Positions 1 to 9,040 of a DNA stretch of 46,048 nucleotides are shown in pieces. Every line of letters starts with the position of its first letter. The first letter of the stretch is position 1. Below the pieces are notes generated by a model, which searched no databases, was not told where the DNA came from, and saw only the letters and a list, made by a program, of their open reading frames with translations. This stretch comes from an uncultured Pelagibacteraceae bacterium (lineage in GTDB: Bacteria > Pseudomonadota > Alphaproteobacteria > Pelagibacterales > Pelagibacteraceae), in the NCBI GenBank assembly GCA_902577625.1, contig CACGZX010000005.1, positions 1 to 46,048 on the forward strand, given 5' to 3'. The position numbers were made by a program, and so were the translations under genes.

Positions 1-2
1 AA

Positions 3-851
3 GGCGGAGTTCATTCAGAATTTACAATAATGAAAGAAGCTGACAATTGTTTTTATCTTGTATCAGCGGGAGCATTTCAAAGATTAGATCATGACTGGAT
101 ATTAAAATGGATGCCAAAAGATGGAAGTGTTCAATTTGAAAATTTAACTAATAGCATGGGTGTTCTTGTAGTTTCTGGACCAAAGGCTAGAGAATTAATG
201 CAAAGAGTTTCAAAAGATGATTTTTCAAATGAAAATTTTAAGTGGTTGAGCTCTAAAAAAGTTGATATTGGTTATGCCCCATGCACTGCAATGAGAGTAA
301 ATTTTGTTGGAGAACTAGGCTGGGAACTTCACCATCAAATTGAATATCAAAATCATATTTTTGATAAACTTATGGAAGCCGGAAAAGATTTAGGTCTTAA
401 GCCTTACGGAATAAGAGCGATGAACAGTTTGAGAGTTGAAAAATCATACAAACTGGTTGGCACAGAACTTTCCATTGAGTATTCACCGTATGAATCAGGT
501 TTGGATAGATTTATTCATCCAAACAAAGGAAAATTTATAGGTTTAGAAGCATTAAATAAATGGAGAGAAAAAGGTTTCAACAATAAATTAGTAACACTTG
601 AAGTTCACAATGTAACAGATGCTGACGTGCTTGGTAATAATCCCATATATGATAATGATAAAGTTGTTGGTAGAGCAACAGGTGGTGATTTTGGATTTAG
701 ATTAAACAAATCTATTGCTTTGGGAATGGTTAAGCCAGAAGTTGCGACAACAGGACAAAAATTGAAAATTGATATTCTTGGAAAAATGTATGATGCTACT
801 ATTTTAGATGAAAGTCCTTACGATCCAAAAAATGATTTACTGAGAGCATAA
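3..851 (+). CDS. GcvT-domain protein, C-terminal part of a dimethylglycine/sarcosine dehydrogenase-like or aminomethyltransferase protein (5' truncated by window edge)
   Basis: Frame is open from base 3 upstream of the listed ATG ([25 protein letters not shown]...). GcvT-like folate-domain features: [33 protein letters not shown]. Followed directly by etfBA. Confidence 0.8.
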   Translation, partial: GGVHSEFTIMKEADNCFYLVSAGAFQRLDHDWILKWMPKDGSVQFENLTNSMGVLVVSGPKARELMQRVSKDDFSNENFKWLSSKKVDIGYAPCTAMRVNFVGELGWELHHQIEYQNHIFDKLMEAGKDLGLKPYGIRAMNSLRVEKSYKLVGTELSIEYSPYESGLDRFIHPNKGKFIGLEALNKWREKGFNNKLVTLEVHNVTDADVLGNNPIYDNDKVVGRATGGDFGFRLNKSIALGMVKPEVATTGQKLKIDILGKMYDATILDESPYDPKNDLLRA

Positions 852-1600
852 TGAAAATATTAGTAGCAGTTAAAAGAGTTATTGATTACAACGTACAAGT
901 AAGAGTTAAAGAAGATGGCACAGGCGTTGTCACAGACAATGTCAAAATGTCAACTAATCCTCCAGATGATAATGCAATTGAAGAAGCTGTAAAAATAAAA
1001 GAGTCAGGTAAAGCAAAAGAGGTTGTTGCAGTTACAATTGGTGAAGATAAAGCACAAGAGACTGTTAGAAAAGCTTTAGCCGTAGGTGCTGATAAAGGAA
1101 TTCATGTTAAAGTAGATGGAACAATTGAACCGTTAGCTGTTTCAAAAATTTTACAGAAGATTGTAGAAAAAGAAAAACCCGATTTAGTATTTATGGGAAA
1201 ACAAGCAATCGACGATGATTGTAATCAAACTGGCCAAATGTTAGCTGCGTTACTTAACTGGCCACAAGCAACGTTTGCATCAAAAATAGAAGTTAAAGAT
1301 AAATCTTTAGAAGTTACAAGAGAAGTTGACGAAGGTTTAGAAACTATTGAGACAAATATACCTTCAATAGTAACATGTGATCTAAGATTAAATGAGCCAA
1401 GATATGCTTCATTACCAAATATAATGAAAGCAAAGAAAAAACCTTTAGAACAAATTAATGCTTCTGATTTAGGAGTTGATACAAAACCAAGAATAGAACA
1501 AATTAAAGTTGAAGAACCACCAAAAAGAAAAGCAGGAATTAAAGTAGCTAGCGTTGAAGAACTTGTTCAAAAATTAAAAAATGAGGCAAAAGTAATATAA
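851..1600 (+). CDS. etfB: Electron transfer flavoprotein beta subunit
   Basis: [20 protein letters not shown]...[16 protein letters not shown]...[32 protein letters not shown]: classic EtfB motifs. Confidence 0.95.
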   Translation: MKILVAVKRVIDYNVQVRVKEDGTGVVTDNVKMSTNPPDDNAIEEAVKIKESGKAKEVVAVTIGEDKAQETVRKALAVGADKGIHVKVDGTIEPLAVSKILQKIVEKEKPDLVFMGKQAIDDDCNQTGQMLAALLNWPQATFASKIEVKDKSLEVTREVDEGLETIETNIPSIVTCDLRLNEPRYASLPNIMKAKKKPLEQINASDLGVDTKPRIEQIKVEEPPKRKAGIKVASVEELVQKLKNEAKVI

Positions 1601-2553
1601 TGTCAGCACTATTAATAGCAGAACATAATAATAAAGAGGTTAAACCATTTACTTTAAACGCTATAACAGCGGCATCGCAAATTGATCAAGATTTACACGT
1701 TTTAGTAATAGGACATTCTTGTGAAGCAGTAGCAAAATCTATATCTGAGATTCCTAATGTAAAAAAAGTAATTCATGTAGATGATGCAGTCTATGAAAAT
1801 TATTTACCTGAAAATTTTACTCCAGTAGTGATTAAAAATTCAGAAAACTATTCACATATTATTTGTTCAGCTAATACTTTTGGTAAAAATTTAATGCCAA
1901 GAATTTCAGCACTATTAGATATATCTCAAGTGAGTGATATTATAAAAGTAATATCAACTGATACTTTCCTAAGACCAATTTATGCAGGAAATGCATTTGC
2001 AACAGTAAAAAGTACAGATACAAAAAAATGTATAACTATACGACCAACATCTTTTGATCCAGCTCCAACAACTGGAGGAACTGCTGAAATTGTAAAATCT
2101 GAAAAAGCCGAAGCTTCAGATTTAACTAAATTTATAAAAAGGGAAGAAGTAAAATCTGATAGACCTGAACTTGGAACTGCTAGAGTTGTAATTTCTGGTG
2201 GAAGAGGAATGGGTAGTGGAGATAATTTTAAATTAATTACTGCTATTGCAGATAAACTAAATGCTGCAATTGGAGCATCACGAGCAGCTGTTGATGCGGG
2301 ATATATAACTAATGATCATCAAGTAGGTCAAACAGGAAAAGTTGTTGTGCCAGATTTATATATTGCTGTAGGAATTTCAGGAGCTATTCAGCATTTAGCA
2401 GGAATGAAAGAAAGCAAAATTATTGTCGCTATCAACAAAGATGGAGAGGCACCAATTTTTAGTGTTGCTGATTATGGCTTAGAAGCTGATTTGTTCGAAG
2501 CTCTTCCTCAATTTTTAGAAGAATTGAACAAATTAAACACTATACAAAAATAA
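1600..2553 (+). CDS. etfA: Electron transfer flavoprotein alpha subunit
   Basis: C-terminal FAD domain: VVISGGRGMGSGDNFKLI...GASRAAVDAGYITNDHQVGQTGKVVVPDLYIAVGISGAIQHLAGMKESKIIVAINKD. Confidence 0.96.
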   Translation: MSALLIAEHNNKEVKPFTLNAITAASQIDQDLHVLVIGHSCEAVAKSISEIPNVKKVIHVDDAVYENYLPENFTPVVIKNSENYSHIICSANTFGKNLMPRISALLDISQVSDIIKVISTDTFLRPIYAGNAFATVKSTDTKKCITIRPTSFDPAPTTGGTAEIVKSEKAEASDLTKFIKREEVKSDRPELGTARVVISGGRGMGSGDNFKLITAIADKLNAAIGASRAAVDAGYITNDHQVGQTGKVVVPDLYIAVGISGAIQHLAGMKESKIIVAINKDGEAPIFSVADYGLEADLFEALPQFLEELNKLNTIQK

Positions 2554-2577
2554 CAAATACTGTAAAAAAATAATATT

Positions 2578-4197
2578 ATGTCCAGAGAAGTGATGGAATA
2601 CGATGTAGTCATCGTAGGTGGCGGACCATCAGGTCTTTCAACTGCTATTAAGCTAAAGCAGTTAAATCCAGATATAAGTGTCTGCCTTTTAGAAAAAGCA
2701 TCCGAAGTAGGTGCACATATTTTGTCAGGCAATGTTTTTGAAACTAAAGCCTTAGATGAATTAATACCTAACTGGAAAGAATTAAATGCTCCAATTAAAA
2801 TTAAAGTTACTAAAGAAAAATTTCTTTTTTTAGGAAAAACAAAATCATTGAGTTGGCCAACATGGTTATTACCAAAGGTTCAACACAATCATAATAATTA
2901 TATTATAAGTTTAGCAAATCTCTGTAGATGGTTAGCTGAACAGGCTGAAGCTTTAGGCGTAGAAATATTTCCAGGTTTTCCTGCAAGTGAAATTTTATAT
3001 AACGAAGATGGCTCAATCAAAGGAGTTGCAACTCAAGATATGGGTCTCGACAAAGAAGGAAATAAGAAAGATAGCTTTGAACCGGGTATGGAATTACACG
3101 CAAAAGTAACTGTGTTTGCAGAAGGATGTAGAGGGCATTTAGGAAAGCAACTTATTAAAAAATTTGAATTAAACAAAGGAAAAGATCCTCAACAATATGG
3201 AATAGGTTTTAAAGAAATATGGGAAATTAATGAAGAAAAACATGAAGAAGGGATGGTAATGCATACGGCTGGATGGCCACTAGATAAGAATACTTACGGA
3301 GGAAGCTTTGTTTATCATGCAGAAAATAAGCAGGTTTTCTTAGGTTATGTAATTGGTTTAGATTATCAAAATCCACATTTATCGCCTTTTGATGAATTTC
3401 AAAGATTCAAAACACATCCAGCAATAAAAAAAATAATTGAAGGAGGAAAAAGAGTTTCTTATGGAGCTCGAGCTCTTATAGAGGGTGGTCTTCAAAGTTT
3501 ACCCCAGATGTATATGCCTGGAGCATTATTAGTTGGTTGTGATGCAGGCACATTAAATATGCCAAAAATTAAAGGGTCTCATACAGCAATGAAAAGTGGA
3601 ATGATAGCAGCTGAAACAATTATTGAAAATTTAAAAGAAAATAAAAGTTTATCTTCTTATGAAGATAAATTTAAAAAAAGCTGGGTCTATAAAGAACTAT
3701 ATGCAGCAAGAAATGTTAAACCAAGTTTTAGTTGGGGTTTAATTTTAGGAATAATTTTTACTGGTATTGATCAAATTTTATTCAGAGGAAAATTACCATT
3801 TACACTTAAACATAAACATGCGGATCACGAGTCCTTGAAACCCGCAAATGAAATGCCCAAGATAGATTACCCTAAACCAGACAATGTAATAACTTTTGAT
3901 AAAACTAGCTCAGTATACCTTACAGGAACCAATCATGCTGACAATCAGCCTGTACATTTAAAACTAAGTGATCATAATCTACCTATAAGTTATACGCTTG
4001 AAAAATTTGATGAGCCTGCGCAAAGATACTGTCCAGTAGGAGTTTATGAAATCCAGGAAGAAAATAATTTAAAAAAATTTGTAATAAATTCTCAGAATTG
4101 CATTCACTGCAAGACTTGTGACATTAAAGAACCTTCCCAAAATATTAATTGGGTTACCCCTGAAGGTGGAGGAGGTCCTAAGTATGGAAATATGTAA
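2578..4197 (+). CDS. Electron transfer flavoprotein-ubiquinone oxidoreductase
   Basis: N-terminal FAD motif VVIVGGGPSGLSTAIKLKQL; C-terminal 4Fe-4S region NCIHCKTCDIKEPSQNINWVTPEGGGGPKYGNM, typical of ETF-QO. Confidence 0.96.
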   Translation: MSREVMEYDVVIVGGGPSGLSTAIKLKQLNPDISVCLLEKASEVGAHILSGNVFETKALDELIPNWKELNAPIKIKVTKEKFLFLGKTKSLSWPTWLLPKVQHNHNNYIISLANLCRWLAEQAEALGVEIFPGFPASEILYNEDGSIKGVATQDMGLDKEGNKKDSFEPGMELHAKVTVFAEGCRGHLGKQLIKKFELNKGKDPQQYGIGFKEIWEINEEKHEEGMVMHTAGWPLDKNTYGGSFVYHAENKQVFLGYVIGLDYQNPHLSPFDEFQRFKTHPAIKKIIEGGKRVSYGARALIEGGLQSLPQMYMPGALLVGCDAGTLNMPKIKGSHTAMKSGMIAAETIIENLKENKSLSSYEDKFKKSWVYKELYAARNVKPSFSWGLILGIIFTGIDQILFRGKLPFTLKHKHADHESLKPANEMPKIDYPKPDNVITFDKTSSVYLTGTNHADNQPVHLKLSDHNLPISYTLEKFDEPAQRYCPVGVYEIQEENNLKKFVINSQNCIHCKTCDIKEPSQNINWVTPEGGGGPKYGNM

Positions 4198-4572
4198 TTA
4201 CGAAAGGTCTATCGCTAATTTTTTTAATTTTTCAATAGGAACAACTTTAAGAGTATTTTCGTGAGTTCTTTTTAAATAAACAGAACAGCCTTTTCCTGCT
4301 TCAATCGCTCTAGCAACCCAGCTCGCGCATACACACCAATTATCTCCATCTTTTAATCCAGGAAAACCAAATTCAGGATGAGGAGTAATTAAATCATTAC
4401 CTGCTTGCTTGCACCATTCTAAAAATTCATTATTAACTTTTACACAAACAGTGTGCAATCCATGATCGTTTTCATCTGTATTGCAACATCCATCTCTAAA
4501 CCAACCTGTTAAAGGTTCTTTGGAGCATTCTTCTAAATCTTCACCTAGAACATTTTTTTGTCTATCTGACAT
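4198..4572 (-). CDS. DUF2237 family protein
   Basis: NVLGEDLEECSKEPLTGWFRDGCCNTDENDHGLHTVC...WCVCASWVARAIEAG matches remembered DUF2237 motifs. Start overlaps the hisI stop. Confidence 0.85.
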   Translation of the reverse strand: MSDRQKNVLGEDLEECSKEPLTGWFRDGCCNTDENDHGLHTVCVKVNNEFLEWCKQAGNDLITPHPEFGFPGLKDGDNWCVCASWVARAIEAGKGCSVYLKRTHENTLKVVPIEKLKKLAIDLS

Positions 4573-5060
4573 TAAATCTTTGTTGGATTTGGTTCATCTT
4601 TGTAAACCTTTTTTGGATCAAACTTTTTTTCTTTTTCCTCAAATTTCATTTCTATTTGTCTTGCATTGTCAATTTTTCCCAAAGGTACAGATCTATAAAA
4701 ACAAGAACGATAACCTACATGACAACTTGCACCATCACCTATATCAACAATTAACCATACTGAGTCTTGGTCATCGTCAATTCTTATTTCCTTAACTTTT
4801 TGGACGAATCCACTTGTCCTTCCTTTGTGCCAAATTTGTTTTCTAGACCTACTCCAATAATGAGCTTCTTTAGTTTCAATTGTTAACTTTAAAGCTTCCA
4901 CATTCATATAGCCATGCATAAGAATTTCTTTAGTTTTAGAACAGGTTGTAACAACTGGAATAAGGCCATCATTATCAAATTTAGGTGATAATAAGCTTCC
5001 CTCTTCGATATCAGCGACATTTTCTCTCTTTTTAAACATATAATATTGTTTATCTAACAT
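4572..5060 (-). CDS. hisI: Phosphoribosyl-AMP cyclohydrolase
   Basis: Motifs MHGYMNVEALKLTIETKEAHYWSRSRKQIWHKGRTSG, RIDDDQDSVWLIVDIGDGASCHVGYRSCFYR. Confidence 0.94.
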   Translation of the reverse strand: MLDKQYYMFKKRENVADIEEGSLLSPKFDNDGLIPVVTTCSKTKEILMHGYMNVEALKLTIETKEAHYWSRSRKQIWHKGRTSGFVQKVKEIRIDDDQDSVWLIVDIGDGASCHVGYRSCFYRSVPLGKIDNARQIEMKFEEKEKKFDPKKVYKDEPNPTKI

Positions 5061-5117
5061 ATTAGAGAATATATTAAATATTTTAAATTTAAGGAATTAT
5101 ATATATAAAAGCACGTC

Positions 5118-5720
5118 ATGAAATTAGTTAAAAATGAAAATCAGAAGAAGATAGACACTATCTCGGATAAAGAAGCTGAAGAAGCATTTATAAAAATTTT
5201 ACAATGGTTAGGAGAAGACCCATCAAGAGAAGGATTATTAGAAACTCCTAAAAGAGTTACAAAAGCATTTAAAGAATATTTTAAAGGATACAAAGAAGAC
5301 CCTAAGGAAATTTTAAGTAAGACCTTTGGAGATGTAAACGGATATGACGATATGGTTATCCAAAAAAATATCTCAGTCCAAAGTCACTGTGAGCATCATA
5401 TGGCACCGATTATAGGTGTAGCTCATGTAGCTTATATTCCAAAAGATAGAGTTGTTGGCTTAAGTAAATTAGCTAGAGTAGTAGAAGTGTTTTCTAAAAG
5501 ACTTCAAACACAAGAAAGACTTACAATGCAAATTGCAAAAACAATAATGGACTCTCTTGATGCAAAAGGCGTAGCAGTAAGTATAGATTCAACTCACCAG
5601 TGTATGACAATGAGAGGAATTAAAAAAGAACAAGCCACAACTGTTACTAATTATTATTTAGGCAAATTTAAAGAAGATTTAAGCTATCAGAATAGATACT
5701 TGAGATTTATCGCAAAATAA
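5118..5720 (+). CDS. folE: GTP cyclohydrolase I
   Basis: GLLETPKRVTKAFKEYFKGY, SVQSHCEHHMAPIIGVAHVAYIP, RLQTQERLTMQIA, HQCMTMRG: FolE signatures. Confidence 0.97.
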   Translation: MKLVKNENQKKIDTISDKEAEEAFIKILQWLGEDPSREGLLETPKRVTKAFKEYFKGYKEDPKEILSKTFGDVNGYDDMVIQKNISVQSHCEHHMAPIIGVAHVAYIPKDRVVGLSKLARVVEVFSKRLQTQERLTMQIAKTIMDSLDAKGVAVSIDSTHQCMTMRGIKKEQATTVTNYYLGKFKEDLSYQNRYLRFIAK

Positions 5721-5735
5721 AGTTTATATTATCTT

Positions 5736-6740
5736 ATGTCAGATAGTTTCAAGGCTTTGGTTCTCAACCAAGAAGGTGAAAATTTTAATAGAGAAATAAA
5801 ATCTATTAATAAAACTTTTTTAAAACATGGTGATGTTTTAGTTAAAGTTGAGTATTCAGGATTAAATTTTAAAGACGCTTTAATATTAAAAAATGGCGCA
5901 AGGTTAGTAAAAGAATTTCCTCATATACCCGGAGTAGATTTTTCAGGAACTGTAGAAGAAAGTAAGAATGATAAATTTAAAGCAGGTGATGAAGTAATAT
6001 TAACTGGGTGGAGAGTAGGAGAAATTTTTTTTGGAGGTTATTCTCAATATGCAAAAGTTAATGCTGATTTTTTAGTAAAAAAACCAAAAGAATTAACTTC
6101 AAAGCAAGCAATGATTTTAGGTACTGCTGGACTTACAGCTTTATCATGTTCTTTCACAACAAAAACTGCGAGAGAAGAACTTTTACTTGGTGAAAAAGTT
6201 GAAAATGTAATTGTTACTGGTGCATCAGGTGGTGTTGGAAGTATAGCGGTTATGATTTTAAACAAACTTGGATGCAATGTAACTGCTGTTACTGGAAAAG
6301 AGAGTAATAAAGAATATTTAAAATCAATAGGTGCAAAAAGTACTGTAAATACAAGTGAATTGATGAAAGAACCAAGACCCTTAGATAAAGGCTTATGGGA
6401 TGGAGCTGTCGATACTGTAGGAGGGCAAGTATTAGCGAATGTACTAGCTCAAACAAAAGAAACTGGAATTGTTGCGGCATGCGGAAATGCAGCTGATATA
6501 AAATTAAACACAACTGTAATGCCTTTTATTATTAGAGGAGTTAAACTTTGGGGAATTAACTCTGTGAACACATCTATAAAAAGAAGAGAATTTTTATGGA
6601 ATGAGGCATCTAAATTAATTAATTTTGATTTACTAAGTCAATCAATTAAAGAAATTAGTTTAGAGGGTCTTTTAGATGTCTATCCAAAGATGCTTAAAGG
6701 TGAAACGTCTGGCAGATACATTGTTGACTTAAATAAATAA
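5736..6740 (+). CDS. acuI: Zinc-independent medium-chain dehydrogenase/reductase, acryloyl-CoA reductase AcuI/YhdH family
   Basis: FKALVLNQEG..., DVLVKVEYSGLNFKDALIL, FPHIPGVDFSGTVEES, VTGASGGVGSIAVMILNKLGCNVTAVTGK are characteristic of the YhdH/AcuI group. Exact substrate is inferred. Confidence 0.75.
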   Translation: MSDSFKALVLNQEGENFNREIKSINKTFLKHGDVLVKVEYSGLNFKDALILKNGARLVKEFPHIPGVDFSGTVEESKNDKFKAGDEVILTGWRVGEIFFGGYSQYAKVNADFLVKKPKELTSKQAMILGTAGLTALSCSFTTKTAREELLLGEKVENVIVTGASGGVGSIAVMILNKLGCNVTAVTGKESNKEYLKSIGAKSTVNTSELMKEPRPLDKGLWDGAVDTVGGQVLANVLAQTKETGIVAACGNAADIKLNTTVMPFIIRGVKLWGINSVNTSIKRREFLWNEASKLINFDLLSQSIKEISLEGLLDVYPKMLKGETSGRYIVDLNK

Positions 6741-7630
6741 TGGATTGGGATAAATTAAAAATATTTCATGCTGTTGCAGAGGCCGGAAGTTTTACAAGTG
6801 CAACTGTCACTCTCAATTTAAGTCAGTCTGCTATTAGTAGACAAATACAATCTTTAGAAGATGAATTAAAGGTAAAATTATTCGAAAGACATGCTAGAGG
6901 ATTAACTTTAACTGAAAATGGAGAGTATGTTTATAAAACGGCTCATGAAGTTATAAGCAAACTTAAAGAGGTAGAAACTTCATTAGGAGATCAAAAAAAC
7001 AAACCTTCGGGAAAAATTACAATAACCACTGTTAGAAGCTTTGGAACCCACTGGCTTACTCCTAGAATCCAAGAATTTATGCAACTAAACCCTGAAATAG
7101 AGGTTGAATTAATATTTGATGATAAAGAACTAGATTTAAGTACTAGACAGGCTGATATTGGTATATTCATGAGAAGACCTAAACAATTAAATTATATTCA
7201 AAGAAAGTTGATTGATATTAATTACCATATTTATGGATCCAATAAATATTTGGAAAAATATGGAATGCCAAAGACATTAAATGATTTAAGTAAACATAAA
7301 TTTATATCTTTTGGTAAAGGAGCACCTTCACCAGTATATAATCCAGATTGGGCTTTAAAAGTAGGCATGAAGGATAACGGTAAAAGAAAGCCAATTATGA
7401 AAGCAAACAGTGTTATGGGGCTTCTTTTGGCGGTTGAAAGTGGAGTAGGATTAGCAGCTTTACCTGATTATCTTGTATTTCAATCAAGAAACCTTATTAA
7501 AGTGTTACCTAAAATCGAAGGTCCAATCACAGAAGCTCACTTCGTTTATCCTCAATCTTTAAGAAATGTAGCTAGAGTTCAAGCATTTAGAAACTTCCTT
7601 TATAGCAAAATTTCTGAATGGGAGTTTTAA
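6740..7630 (+). CDS. LysR family transcriptional regulator
   Basis: N-terminal HTH: WDKLKIFHAVAEAGSFTSATVTLNLSQSAISRQIQSLEDELKVKLFERHARGLTLTENG. Start overlaps the acuI-like stop (TAATG). Confidence 0.95.
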   Translation: MDWDKLKIFHAVAEAGSFTSATVTLNLSQSAISRQIQSLEDELKVKLFERHARGLTLTENGEYVYKTAHEVISKLKEVETSLGDQKNKPSGKITITTVRSFGTHWLTPRIQEFMQLNPEIEVELIFDDKELDLSTRQADIGIFMRRPKQLNYIQRKLIDINYHIYGSNKYLEKYGMPKTLNDLSKHKFISFGKGAPSPVYNPDWALKVGMKDNGKRKPIMKANSVMGLLLAVESGVGLAALPDYLVFQSRNLIKVLPKIEGPITEAHFVYPQSLRNVARVQAFRNFLYSKISEWEF

Positions 7631-7655
7631 TACAACCTGCGACAATCAGTGCGAT

Positions 7656-7686
7656 TGATAACTATTCTCATTGATAATAGTTCTCA
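7656..7686. promoter_or_regulatory. Two tandem Fur-type boxes upstream of the iron(III)-binding protein gene
   Basis: TGATAACTATTCTCA (7656-7670) and TGATAATAGTTCTCA (7672-7686), spaced 16 bp. They resemble the 7-1-7 TGATAATnATTATCA Fur consensus (13 of 14 and 12 of 14 positions approx.). Confidence 0.65.
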
Positions 7687-7720
7687 TTTTCAATAATATA
7701 TAAATAAAAGTGCGGAGAAA

Positions 7721-8758
7721 ATGGTAGATATGAGAAAAATCTCAATTTTAAGTATAATTCTTTCATTGGTTGTATCAACTTTTGCAATAGCAAACGAGGT
7801 GAATATTTTCAATGCAAGACATTATAAAGCTGATGCTGAACTTTACGATAAGTTCACAGCAGCGACTGGAATTAAAGTAAATTTAATTAACGGTAAATCA
7901 GGAGCTTTAGAAAAAAGAATGATTGAAGAAGGTTCTGATTCTTCTGCAGACCTTTACATTACAGCTGACGCTGGAAGATGTGGTGCTTTTCAAGCAAAAG
8001 GTATGACGCAAAGTGGATTAACTTCATCGACAATTAAATCATCTGTTCCAAAAAACTTTAGAACAACACATTGGGTTGGAGTAGCTAAAAGAGCAAGAAT
8101 AATTTACTACTCACCAGAAAGAGTTACTGGTGCTGAATTATCTGGAATGTCTTACGAAGGTTTAGCTGATCCAAAATGGAAAGGTAGATTAGTAATAAGA
8201 AAATCTAGCAACATTTATAATAAATCTCTTGTAGCTTCATTAATCGCAAATAATGGAAAAAAAGCAACTGCAGAATGGGCAAAGGGAGTTGTTGCAAACA
8301 TGGCAAGACCTTCTGAAGGAAACGATAGAGCTCAAATTATGGCTGTAGCTGCTGGAGAAGCTGATATTGCTGTAGCTAATACATATTATTTAGCTCTTAT
8401 GCTTTCTGGAAACAAAGGTGCAGAACAACAAGAAGCTGCTAAAAAAGTTAAAGCATTTTTTCCAAATCAAGACGGTAGAGGAACACATATGAATATTAGT
8501 TGTGCTGCTCTAGTTAAAGGTGCTCCAAACAAAGCGAATGCTATTGCTCTTGTTGACTATTTATTATCACCTTCAGCTCAAGAGCACTTTACTAATAATA
8601 CTTTTGAGTTTCCAATGATTGCTGGTGTTTCCCCAAGTCCATTAGTAGTAAATAATTTGGGATTAGATTTTAAACAAGATCTAAAAACTAAAGTTTCTAC
8701 TTATGGAAAAAATCAAGCTGCTGCATTAGAAGTAATGACGGCTGCAGGTTGGAAGTAA
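7721..8758 (+). CDS. Iron(III) ABC transporter substrate-binding protein (FbpA/FutA/AfuA-like)
   Basis: Signal peptide, then EVNIFNARHYKADAELYDKFTAATGIKVNLINGKSGALEKRMIEEG...ADLYITADAGRC; paired with permease and ATPase downstream. The true start may be the second Met (MRKISILSIILS). Confidence 0.92.
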   Translation: MVDMRKISILSIILSLVVSTFAIANEVNIFNARHYKADAELYDKFTAATGIKVNLINGKSGALEKRMIEEGSDSSADLYITADAGRCGAFQAKGMTQSGLTSSTIKSSVPKNFRTTHWVGVAKRARIIYYSPERVTGAELSGMSYEGLADPKWKGRLVIRKSSNIYNKSLVASLIANNGKKATAEWAKGVVANMARPSEGNDRAQIMAVAAGEADIAVANTYYLALMLSGNKGAEQQEAAKKVKAFFPNQDGRGTHMNISCAALVKGAPNKANAIALVDYLLSPSAQEHFTNNTFEFPMIAGVSPSPLVVNNLGLDFKQDLKTKVSTYGKNQAAALEVMTAAGWK

Positions 8759-8926
8759 ATGGAAGAAAAAAAATTTATTTCTGATTTCGATTATAATAAC
8801 TCAGCCGAGGCATGCCCCGCATGTTCTGAGGAGTGTAAAAAAATCGAAAAAAGAATAAATAAAAGAAACTTATCAGAGATTAATAACCAGGAGGTTCCGC
8901 ACATCTTAAAGTTATTTAATTTTTAA
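8759..8926 (+). CDS. Small Cys-rich protein (55 aa) inside the iron-transport operon; not in supplied ORF track
   Basis: ATG directly follows the SBP stop (TAA|ATG). Translation: MEEKKFISDFDYNNSAEACPACSEECKKIEKRINKRNLSEINNQEVPHILKLFNF. Contains CPAC...C. Confidence 0.6.
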   Translation: MEEKKFISDFDYNNSAEACPACSEECKKIEKRINKRNLSEINNQEVPHILKLFNF

Positions 8927-8938
8927 TAATTTCTTGAA

Positions 8939-8993
8939 TTAGTGTCCATGTATTTGGGTCTCATTGCAAAGCCTCCTTTCACGTGGACACTAA
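8939..8993 (+). other. Intra-operon RNA hairpin (candidate attenuator, processing site or structured RNA) between the iron SBP region and permease
   Basis: TTAGTGTCCATGT (8939-8951) pairs with ACGTGGACACTAA (8981-8993): 13 bp including one G-U. The 29-nt loop is ATTTGGGTCTCATTGCAAAGCCTCCTTTC; followed by AATTTTTATT. Confidence 0.65.
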
Positions 8994-9040
8994 AATTTTT
9001 ATTAGGAAATTACTTTTCTTTTATAAGGCGGATTATAATA

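Noticed and set aside
4481-4795. 104-aa plus-strand ORF spanning the DUF2237/hisI junction
   Set aside because: Overlaps two well-supported minus-strand genes; low-complexity His/Leu/Phe composition.
8983-9040. GTG-initiated N-terminal extension of the iron permease
   Set aside because: GTG lies in the right arm of the hairpin; ATG at 9041 gives a more typical N-terminus. Considered less likely, not excluded.
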